Part shown: in pieces, positions 55,455-64,000 of the stretch | Layout of the letters: every line of letters begins with the position of its first letter | Numbering within the stretch: the first letter of the stretch is position 1 | NCBI GenBank assembly: GCA_015847255.1 | Contig: JADLZK010012213.1 | Span: 62,001 to 126,000 of the forward strand | DNA from: Hyparrhenia diplandra | Lineage: Eukaryota; Streptophyta; Magnoliopsida; Poales; Poaceae | Direction: 5' to 3' | Length of the DNA: 64,000 bases | The notes under the pieces: generated by a model | The model's database searches: none | What the model was told of the DNA's origin: nothing | Seen by the model: the letters and a program-made list of their open reading frames with translations, nothing else | Program-made: the position numbers and the translations under genes

Positions 55455-56159
55455 TCATTGTTCCAGATAAGAAGAGTGCAACTGAATTTCATTGGACAAC
55501 CCAAACTGCCAAGGAGGACGGCCATACAATACTTCAGATGGAGATCTTCCAAGAGCAGAATGATAAGAGGTATTGTACCATAGCTGGGCAACAGAGAGCC
55601 ACTTATGCCACTGTCTGGGACAAGCATGAACCAGACACCTCAAGAAATTCTCCAAGCACTAATTCAATCTTTCAGATTGCCCATCAGTTTAAGGATGATA
55701 AGAAGAGCTTAGCAACAACTAAGTATTAGACATATTAAACAACTCCTTCCAAACTTTGCTTGTGAAAATCTTATCTCGATCAGAAACAATTTTCATTCGA
55801 AAACCATGATGTGCATAAACAGAGTCCAGATAAGCTTGAGCCACATCCAGTGCAGAAAATGGGTGTGATAGTGCAATGAAGTGGGCATACTTTGTGAATT
55901 TATCAATGTCAACCAGGATGGTGTCATACCTTTGACAGTTAGGCAAGCCTTCAATGAAGTCCATACATACTACTTGCCAATCTTGATCAGGTATGGCCGG
56001 GGGCTGCAGAAGACCAAGCTTTCTCACATGCTCCATTTTGACCCGCTGACATACCTGACATTCCCGGACAAACCTGTGACTGTCCTTCTTCATGTTAGGC
56101 CAACAGAATAAGTTTCTGATTCTGTAATATGTTGCCCTGATAACTAGAGTGGTCATCAA
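55455..56159 (-). pseudogene. Integrase core of the chromovirus
   Basis: Inserts element cDNA into chromosomal DNA. The frame from 56159 has the zinc-binding CQVCQRVKMEH part of the HHCC domain, the first catalytic Asp in CMDFIEGLP (about 55960) and the second in VSDRDKIF (about 55785). The expected Glu follows in a TDGQSERLN context near 55655, but the region 55640-55720 has CAA/CAG-to-stop type changes and the frame restarts at 55655. It is inactive as read. Confidence 0.85.
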
Positions 56160-56189
56160 CTCGAGCTATGTACAACTAGGAGAACGTGC

Positions 56190-57545
56190 TATTGAGCCAA
56201 TGCATTAGAGCTCAGCCAAATTCTTCCTTTGTGTTTGATGACCCCTTCATGTACCGAAAAATCACCCGAGGGAGACATTAAAATGTTCAAAGCTTCTTCA
56301 TCATCCTCATAGCCCGGTTTCACTTTTTTCCACCCAATCGGTATTGCGGCACACAAGGTTCTGGAGAGTGACACCTAGACAGGGCATCAACTGCTTGGTT
56401 TGAACTACGCTTGCTTGTACACAAATTTGAATTACAAATCCATCAATTTCATCAAAGCTTTCTGTTGAATCCTAGAAGTAATTCTCGATCAATAAAATGC
56501 CTAATACTTTTATGGTCGGGTTCTAATGATAAAGCGGTCATGTTGTAAGTAAGCTCTCCATTTGTCAACAGCAAAAAGAATAGCCATGCACTCTTTTTTC
56601 ATATGTTGAAAGGCATTGGTTTTAGGGCACACAACCTTACTCAAGTAGGCAATTGGGTGTGAGTCTTGTAAAAGCACAGCTCCAAAAACCCACCTCACTA
56701 GCATCGGTCTCCAGCACAAAAGGCTTGTCAAAATTAGGAATAGCCAACACGGGAGCATTGACTAAAGCATGCTTGAGCTGCATAAAAGCACTTTGATGAT
56801 CAGCTGTCCAGAAAAAAGGCACAACCTTCTTTAACAACTTAGTCAAGCTCTTCTTGATCAAGCCATAATGTTTGATAAACTTTCTATAATATCCAGTCAA
56901 CCCCAAAAATCCTCTCAATTCTTTCAAGTTCTTGGGCACAGGCCACTATTCCACAGCTCTAATTTTAGATTGTTCAAGTAGCTACTCCCTGACCAGAAAT
57001 CACATGACCCAAGTACTCAATCTCATGTTGTGCAAAAGAACATTTAGACAACTTGATGAAGAACTAATGTTGCTTTAAAATCTCCAAAGACTGCTTCAAT
57101 AACAACACATGTTCTTCAAGAGTAGTTGAATATATCATAATGTTGCCCATAAACACCAATAAGCCTTTCTTTAACAATGATGCAAAAATCAGATTCATGA
57201 CACTCACGAAGGTTCTTTGGAGCATTAGTCAAGCCAAATGCCATAACCAAAAACTCATACAAGCCCTTTGTGAGTTTTGAAAGCTGTTTTGTGAGTATCT
57301 TTAGGCTAAAAGTACACATTTGATGGTACCTAGCTCTGAAATCCAGCTTTGTAAACCATTTGGATCAGATAATTCATCAATGAGTTCATCCACAATGGGC
57401 ATGGGGTGTTTATTCTTGACTGTTTGTCCACATAAAATCGCCAAGATCCATCTTTCTTCTTTACCAAAGAAAAGCGGAGAGGCATATGGACTCGACTAGG
57501 CTTGTTGATCCCACTCTTCAACATGTCCTTCAACTGTTTTTTCTA
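56190..57545 (-). pseudogene. Reverse transcriptase and RNase H of the chromovirus
   Basis: Copies element RNA to DNA and removes the RNA strand. Frames on the minus strand: 57533-57330 (SRVHMPLRFSLVKKKDGSWRF, the first RT blocks), 57319-57116 (GLYEFLVMAFGLTNAP), then 56939-56637 (LRGFLGLTGYYRKFI and, later, LETDAS of RNase H), and 56758-56510 (HPIAYLSKVV, KKECMAILFAVDKWRAYL). The catalytic box normally FxDD reads MGN at 57142-57150, so both aspartates are lost. Several frame breaks add to the inactivation. Confidence 0.85.
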
Positions 57546-58259
57546 TCTCATCTTTTTTGAGTTGGAGAATACTTGTAAGGTCCGATGTTAACAAAGGTTG
57601 AGTACCGGTATGAGCTGTATTTTGTGATCAAATGGTCATGGTGGTGGCAAAAGCTGTTGGTTTGTTGAGACAATTGAGTAATCTTGGAGAACTTCCTTAA
57701 CAGAGGCAGGGAGAAGAGAGTGAATTCCTTCCTCATTGATCATAGCATCATCATTGCTATCACACCACTTTACTTGCACACAGAATTGCACAGCCTCTCT
57801 ACTTAACTTGAGCTTGGAAACCTCTTCCAAATGGCAAAGACACCGAGGATCCATAGCATTCACTCCACACGACTCAATTCTCCCGCCTTTGTATGTAACT
57901 CTCATAAGCTTCTTGGACTAGTGGACCCACATAGGCCGACACTCCTCTAACCAGTCTTCTCCCACCACCATGTGAAAACACTTGAGAGGAAGAATACCAA
58001 CAGTAGTAACAACTGAGTGACCGTGGACAGACCAAGCAAGATCATGAATCTTTTTGTCACAAATCATAGTACCTCCATCAGCAGCTACAAAACTAGTAGG
58101 CCGGCAAGATTCAGTAGGCAACTGTAACATCTTTGCCAAACTACAACTGACAAGTGAGCCTACACTCCCAGAATCAACAAGGATCAACACCTCCCTTTTC
58201 CCAACCAGCCCACACAACTTCATGGTCTTTCTTTTGACGTAAGCGCATTCATCACCCAC
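57546..58259 (-). pseudogene. Aspartic protease region of the chromovirus
   Basis: Processes the Gag-Pol polyprotein. The frame from 58259 contains ILVDSGSVGSLVS (about 58140-58180), the DSG form of the catalytic triplet. A further 89-residue frame (57905-57636) is the protease-RT linker ending near the conserved PPP before RT. The frame shifts between them. Confidence 0.8.
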
Positions 58260-58886
58260 GATCTACAAGTCATAATTGTATCTTCGTGAATGTCAGAATC
58301 ATGCTCAGCACAAAAAAAGTCTTCTACCTCTAAGGCATCTAGTAACTCTTCTAGGACATGAAAGGGAACTTGGTCTAGACATTTATGTTCCTTAGTCCAT
58401 TTTGACCCACATTTAAAGCATAGCCCATTCCTTCGACAAAATTGCTTGAGAGCGAGAGAGCTTATCATCGGACTTCAGCCACCCCAACCTTGTCAATATC
58501 ATTATGCTACACCTTCTCATGACCCTTCAACTGAAACTTGGTTTGCTCCTTCCAATGACCCTTGCCCTTAAGCTTAGCCAACTCCACCTCTCGAAGCAAA
58601 GCCAAAGCACTTGTAGTATCCACATTAAGAGGCCTATGCAAAACCAAACTTGCCCTGGTATCCTCACGCAAAACAACCATATAACGAGTCACAAAATATG
58701 TCTCATCATAATTAGCATTGTAGAGCAGCAGGTTGTGAGCACCCCATTCAAATTCCATAGTGTACTCATCCACCGAGCCCTTTTTGCACAATGGACTCAA
58801 ACTGCTTAAGCATGAGAGGATACAGATCCTTGTCAAATTTCAGCATGACCTTCCGACATAGATCCTCCCAAACAGCTAGCGCCCAC
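58260..58886 (-). pseudogene. gag: 3' part of chromovirus gag with zinc knuckle
   Basis: The frame 58836-58507 carries the Gag segment KGSVDEYTMEFE and DTRASLVLHRPLNV. The frame 58468-58220 has the CCHC knuckle CFKCGSKWTKEHKC (about 58379-58419). The upstream border at 58886 is the insertion point of the solo LTR. The reading frame on both sides fits together once the LTR and one CCCAC copy are disregarded. Confidence 0.8.
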
Positions 58887-60155
58887 TTTAGTTATTAATT
58901 ATATGCACACAATAAAGATAAAGATACCCGCAAGCAATACGAGATAATAATACGTTGTAGCATTTCACCGAAGATAAACTCCCCGGCATTAATATCGAAC
59001 CCAAAGGAACAATAGGTGAATATAACTAAGATCTAACTTAACCCAAACTTCACAATTAAGGTACTTAAGAAACTAGCAAATAAATTAGATTCCTCAAGCA
59101 AATCTAGTTCAAACACTCATAAGTGTTGTTTCATATTGTTCTATCTAGGACGCAAATTCTTAATAAGGTAAGGCAAAATTACTCTACTGAGAACAGACAA
59201 TGTCTACCGTTCGCCTATTGACTAGAGGTGGGCTACAGAGGATTCAATGAAGCTATAAGAGTCACCTTCACGATGCTACCACTAATTCCAGGCCAATAGG
59301 GGGCATTCACAAATAACCCTAGTCTAAGCACCATGCTCACACTAGAAATCACTCCCTTAATCAAGTAATGACCAAGATTAAAGTACTCAAAAGAGAGTTG
59401 CAAACAAGGAGAACAATATAAATCAATGCTTACTTTAATAAGAAGTTGACTCACTAGAAAATCTCAGGAGCAAGTTCCTCTCGCGAGGAACTTGATCCCG
59501 CAGAATACACCGAGAGAAGATCCGACAGGGCGGAGCTCCTTTAATCTACTCATTACTAGATCTAATCTATTTGTAATCATAGACTAATTCTAAGAATTAG
59601 TCTAATCTTGATTGCTAATCATACCTTGGTAGCTAATAGGAATTGCTCTCTGGCTCTGACATGAGGATAATGACTTAGGGTTTCACGGGGTAGCCCTGCC
59701 CATTCTTTTGAAGCCCTGAGGGATGGATGTGAGCCATTGGATCAAAATGACTTAAATGGACGGTTGGAGTGAATTCTAGGGTTCCCATAGGTCGTGGAGG
59801 AAGCTTCTAGAAGCTGGACTCATGGGCCCATATGGGGTGCCGCTGCGGCACCACCCCCCGTGTCGCCCGGCCCTACCTGGTGTAGTCTGGGTTCTGGCCT
59901 TTGCGAGCTGTCTTCTCTTCTCATTTAGACCACTTTGGAATTTAATCCAATCGCCTTGATTTGGTCCTTTTCTCCCGTTTCTCTATTTTCACTCTTTTTG
60001 GCTATGTTTCATTTGTTTTTTCGGAGTTCTCCCGCAAAACCGAGTGTGCACCAAAACTCATGGAAATCATTAGCAATAATAATATTTTAGTAATATTCAT
60101 CCCATGTTTGATAGCTTTCCACATATATAAAAGTGGTCAATAACTACCGTCAACA
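58887..60155 (-). mobile_element. Solo LTR inserted in the chromovirus gag (1269 bp)
   Basis: Bounded by the exact 5-base duplication CCCAC (58882-58886 and 60156-60160). On the minus strand it starts TGTTGACGGTAG, a usual LTR start. The opposite end reads ...AACTAAA rather than the canonical CA, probably through mutation. No internal retroelement sequence is present, so it is the product of LTR-LTR recombination. It is unlike the LTRs elsewhere in the window. A palindrome (CCTCTCGCGAGG) lies at about 59477-59488. Confidence 0.85.
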
Positions 60156-60876
60156 CCCACGCCTCTCCAAAGTATGCAGCCACGTCTTCGCCAAACCCAC
60201 AAAATTCAGAGCAGCAAATCTGGTCTTCAGAGACTCATGAACAGAATATACCTCAAAATAACATCAAGCAATGATCCATCCATAAACGAGGATTCATGCC
60301 ATCAAACATATGAAACAGCGGTGGACACAAACTAGGATCAAATGGTGAGTCACCGGACGCACCAGGGTCGAAGTTCTACGGCCGGGTTCCTCGGAACCCG
60401 CCGCAATCTTTGGCCACTCCCGTTGAGTTGCACCCCTGGCATCACCATAGCTGGAGATGACACCGCTGGCGAAGCGTTGAGGTCGAGCCCCCGGGGTAGA
60501 GACTGTACGACCATGGTAGGCACGACAAGCGGCGCGCCACCCATGACAGCGTTTAGCAAGGGAACACCGCCGAGCAAGCCGGGGACTGCATCGCTGGCCC
60601 GCGTTGGGATCCATCGCCTCCATCTTGTGCTTGAGGTAGTCGGCGGTGGGACGAGGTGTCACGGATCATGGATTCCGTGACCTCCGTGTGGTCACGCAAA
60701 TCTTTGAGTAGCGTCTCGACCTTTGTCTGCTTGGAACCGACACTGATCACTGAGTCTAGGGTCTCCTTGACCATGTCCCGCAACCCGGTGAGCTCGGTGG
60801 AGACCGTGGCGAACTCATCGTAGTTCTTCAAGATATGGTCAAACTTGGTGACCAAATCCTCCATCGAAGTCGCCAT
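60156..60876 (-). pseudogene. gag: 5' part of chromovirus gag
   Basis: A start at 60876 (MATSMEDLVTKFDHILKNY) with a predicted coiled-coil N-terminus (LTGLRDMVKETLDSV..., about residues 28-70). The frame shifts near 60650, after which Pro/Ala/Gly-rich sequence leads to the capsid region broken at 60160 by the solo LTR. It lies about 100 bases downstream of the primer-binding site. Confidence 0.75.
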
Positions 60877-60977
60877 TCTGTGTTGTAGCTTGGATGCATT
60901 CCGCTTTAGTGCCGGATCGACGAACGACCAGGGATTCTCGAATCGTGGCGCTGAAATCGGAGGGAGCTGATACCAAA

Positions 60978-61325
60978 TGTCACGATCCGAGAAGGAATCG
61001 AGACGAATTTCAAGTGTAGAACAAGAATTTTTGGTAGGTTAGCAGAGAATTTGGGGAACAGAGCGAAGAACAGAGCTCCCAGAGAACGAGTTTGAATTGA
61101 GGAACGAGAGGTTACAGGAAAATGTCTTTGGATTCGATGCCTTTACTCCTAAGCGACTCGGGCTTATATTCCACCCTTACGGATATGGGCCATGGGCTGA
61201 CTCAACTATGAAATACTAACTACCGAGGCCCAAGATGAAGACCAAACATGAAGCCTGCCTCAACTACCTTGAACCGGATCACATTTGCGGGACGGTCTTC
61301 AGTAGGCGGTGAACGGGTCTTGACA
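60978..61325 (-). repeat. 5' LTR of the chromovirus (348 bp)
   Basis: Matches 54579-54915. On the minus strand GGAATATAAGCCC gives a plausible TATA-like box. It is followed directly (60967-60977) by the tRNA-iMet primer-binding site. Confidence 0.92.
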
Positions 61326-61330
61326 GACTT

Positions 61331-63440
61331 GACTCCTGAGAAAACTCCTCCTATGTGCCTAGGGTAGGCCGGTCCGACCTGCTCATGCGGTGGTGGCACC
61401 TCTTCCTTGGGCCTTGATTGGCCCGTTGTCGTCGCCAGGAAGTACAGCCCATGTTGGGCATGTGATAGTACCCCCACTCCCCACTTGGCGCATCATCGCA
61501 CAAAATTGTAATCCACCCATCCATGCCGTTTGGTGGTAGTGGAGCATCTAGAGGAACCTCCATGACGTAGCCAGTCATCCACTCGTCAATTAATTAGCGC
61601 TTTTGTCATGGAGTTGTCATCAAGTGTGAACTCAAGGTAAGTATTGGAGGTCACCGATGTAGCCAAATGCAGTAGATGAAGTAGTGTGGTGCCCGTTGCT
61701 CCTACCAGAAGTGCTTTTGGAAAGCGTACCTAGGAGGGCGATGCAGAGCATCTAACTCACTGGTGAGGTGAAGCATCTCACATGATTGTCTGCATCGGGC
61801 ACCCGGCTGAAGGGTAGTTGGCGCCAGATGGTGGATGTCATATGTGAAGGTGGAGATGTTGTGAAGTCCAACATGGAGCCAAACATGAACACTCCCATGT
61901 CAAGTTCCATTGGGGATATGTACTGCTCGCCAAATGTTGGGGCTGTGGCGATATTGATCCTCCCAAAGCTCCTGAGTAGCTGTCACTTCATGTCGGTGAG
62001 GATGACTGTTGCCCCTGCTATCTACTGATGTGGTTCTCACTGGTGGTACAAAAGGACGTGTGAAGACATCCTCCTATGATGGTTCTCGCACTATGGAAGG
62101 TGGGCACCTAGTGTCAACAACTCCACCATGTTGGGCCTTTCATGTTGGAGCCATACCAATGCGGCTAGTAGGTAGAGGAACCCGTCAAAAAAGATAAGGG
62201 CTTCTTTTGTTGACAATGATTTTGAGGTCTATCTTGTCGCAATGGCCTGCATCATTGTGTTGAGTTCATCATCCTTGGCAGCCTCGCGGTGTATGTTGTC
62301 GAACACCACATTGTTCAAGTTGCTAATGTGGTCAAGAGTGTTGGAGAGTCGAGCATGTTGTGCAAGATTTATCTCCCTCGTGGGTGATGGTGGTGGTGTA
62401 GTCGTCGCCCCTGTAGATGATGGCACTAGGAGAGCAAGCATAGCCATTAGGGAGGGTCTTTGCAGGGTGCCGAAAATTGTTTGCCTGCATCCATCATGGA
62501 CGTACTCCATCTCCATGTTGTCGTGGTCCTAGGTCACTCTACCAAGGCTAGCCAGCCATGGTGTGCCAAGGATGATGTCATTATCACCGCCGCTGTTGAG
62601 GAGGAAGACGTCGGGGTAGAAGACATCACCGTCCACCCATAGTGTTCTCCTCCACGGAATGTGGTAGCGAGCGGTGTACTTACATGCCCTTCCGCCAACC
62701 GGGATCGTCGTTTGGATCCACTTTGCTCATGTAGTCTAGTTGTTTGGGCTATGTTGATGTCAATGATATTATGGGTGGTTTCTCGAATCCACAGAGTGTA
62801 TACGTTGGTTACTTGGAGCGTCCTGACAGTTACAATAAGGAGGCGTTTGAGCGGGTTCTTTGCCCCATCCTGATCATAATCATGAGGCTACCGCCAACCA
62901 CCTCCTAGTCATAGTCATTGATGATGGTAATATCGAAGAGTTATTTACACTTGTATCCTCATGGAAACAACTCGTCCACGGTTGAAGCAGAGGCCGCCAC
63001 TTTGTTGTTCCACCATCCCCTCCGTTGTCGGGCACTTAAACGAGCACACCACCGGGGGTGCTCGTCACCTATCGTTGGTGTTGATGTCATCATCGGCGCA
63101 CTTGTGTAGTTGCTAGTCACGGGGCAAAGAAGCATCCTGGTTTGCCTATGGATGCTTTGTTTGCCTCTGCCATGACCGACATCTGTCGCTCGTAGGCCTA
63201 CGTGAGGGACATACCCGTCTCCATGTCTTGTAGGTTGAGTTGGTCGACATCCATCTTGATCGGCTCTAGTAGTTTAGCGGTGTAGATGTTCACTTGTTGT
63301 ATCTCATCAAGGGAGGCAAGTTGCGTGTGTCGGGAAGCGCTCCGTCTAGTCATCGATAGCTCTCATCTTCCTTAGGGAGGCGAGCTCACCCAAGGGGTTG
63401 CGCTCGGTGTGTGGTCAGACGACCGAAACAAATGTTTGCC
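61331..63440 (-). mobile_element. Degenerate gypsy-type gag-protease fragment with an unidentified downstream region
   Basis: On the minus strand, about 63000-62940 gives a CFN-type zinc-knuckle remnant. About 62880-62525 gives protease-like sequence including DNDIILGTPWLASLG (about 62550-62595), the conserved retropepsin C-terminal motif. The frame 62516-62229 continues EMEYVHDGCRQTIFG and a Thr/Pro-rich patch. Below 62230 down to 61350 the open segments (such as 61578-61351) do not look like reverse transcriptase, and I do not recognise them. No LTRs were found. The chromovirus inserted at its lower-coordinate end. Confidence 0.6.
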
Positions 63441-64000
63441 AGACATTTTGGAATTGTTTTTGGAGGCGGTTAGCACTGTAAACCGCCTCGGCTAATGCCT
63501 CGATTAACTGAGGCGGTCACTTTTTATTAACCGAGGCGATTACAAAAAACCGCGTCACAAAATCCATTATCGGAGGTGTTAACTACAAAAAAGACCGCCT
63601 CCAGAAATAGCCCCATTAACCGAGCTGGTCCTCCTAAATGGCCCGCCTCGGGAAAAATGTCACAGCCCAACTAGCCTTGATGAGGCCCAATATGTGTGGC
63701 CTGTATATAAATGGAAGTTTGGGTTCCTAGAGAGCCGCCCCCTCACTCCTCTCCACTCTCCCTCCCGATCGGTACAATCACACCGACCTCTCCTCGTTCT
63801 CTCTCTCACAAACTCTCTACCTTCTCTCGAACTCTCAGGCCGCCCTCCCTCTCTCCCATCCTACCCTAACTATGCCGCCAACCCCTCTCTCCCCTTCCCT
63901 CTTGGATCTGGCCCGTAGTGGCACGTGGTACGGTGGCGCCCGGTGGTGCACGATGCACGGTGGCACAGAGCCGGGCAGTGCTGGTCCACATAGTGCGATG
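63441..64000 (+). mobile_element. Partial CACTA-like element cut by the window edge
   Basis: Subterminal-type repeats GGAGGCGGTT, AACCGCCTCGG, ACTGAGGCGG, CCGAGGCG and AGACCGCCTCC cluster in both orientations at 63465-63600. They are followed by a TATATAAATGG box (63703) and a CT-rich leader into GC-rich sequence. The arrangement resembles the element at 49038-50032. No CACTA terminus is visible, so the left border is approximate. Confidence 0.55.

Larger units (their letters stand above)
54579..61325 (-). mobile_element. Ty3/gypsy chromovirus, 6.7 kb, with target duplication GACTT
   Basis: The LTRs at 54579-54915 and 60978-61325 start TGTCAC and end TTGACA. GACTT is found exactly at 54574-54578 and 61326-61330. 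On the minus strand the order is gag, zinc knuckle, protease, RT, RNase H, integrase, chromodomain, which is the chromovirus order. The primer site next to the right LTR is the complement of ctgataccaaa, matching initiator tRNA-Met. The polypurine tract AAGGGAGGAGC lies next to the left LTR. Frames are broken throughout, the RT active site is altered, and gag carries a solo LTR (58887-60155). It is dead as read. Confidence 0.93.

Noticed and set aside
61220..63109. Host genes on the plus strand at 61.8-63.1 kb
   Set aside because: Short plus-strand frames are shadows of a minus-strand gypsy protease fragment. The DNDIILGTPWL motif is on the minus strand.

Overview
This is plant nuclear DNA from a grass (Poaceae). 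Stowaway and Tourist-type MITEs, CACTA elements with GGGGCGGCT-type subterminal repeats, a plant mariner element, a plant SINE, Ty3/gypsy elements primed by tRNA-Asp or initiator tRNA-Met, and CC-type NLR resistance-gene homologues all point there. I could not resolve genus or species. No tRNA, rRNA or bacterial-type features were seen.

The host content is a decayed resistance-gene cluster. Two close NLR paralogues lie in the same orientation: NLR1 (5066-9664) and NLR2 (33316-37644). Both have an exon encoding CC plus the front half of NB-ARC, a phase-0 intron after the same codon position, and an exon with the rest of NB-ARC and the LRRs. Both have frameshifts in exon 2, and NLR1 also has one in exon 1. 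Copies of the NLR 3' flank at 9.7, 15.4 and 37.7 kb, and an orphan NLR leader at about 16.69 kb and 29.98-30.07 kb, imply at least one more copy between them that has been lost. A third, unrelated NLR-like gene, NLR3 (52657-53854), has a degenerate P-loop and a Pro/Gln-rich linker and ends at a splice donor with no recognisable following exon.

Mobile DNA fills the space between. A 13.2 kb mariner element (16748-29979, TA duplication) sits in the orphan NLR leader. It carries a minus-strand transposase gene and a GC-rich gene-like block, and is itself split by an 8.3 kb non-autonomous gypsy element (18177-26462) that encodes Gag and two tandem retropepsin domains but shows no polymerase or integrase. 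A 3.3 kb GC-rich, gag-only LTR element lies at 42789-46101. A minus-strand chromovirus with GACTT duplications (54579-61325) has its gag interrupted by a solo LTR (58887-60155). Other elements are two complete CACTA-like elements (11565-12673 and 49038-50032), a third cut off by the right edge, a LINE fragment at the left edge, a SINE in the NLR2 intron, and several MITEs.

Two general points affect interpretation. Many coding breaks are one- or two-base indels, often in homopolymers, and paired LTRs differ by short indels around CCAG, CTGG and CGG motifs. These may be real decay or consensus errors. The GC-rich blocks (16.8-18.2, 43.2-45.9, 47.4-47.9 and 49.2-49.7 kb) have open frames in several phases at once, so ORF length alone means little there.
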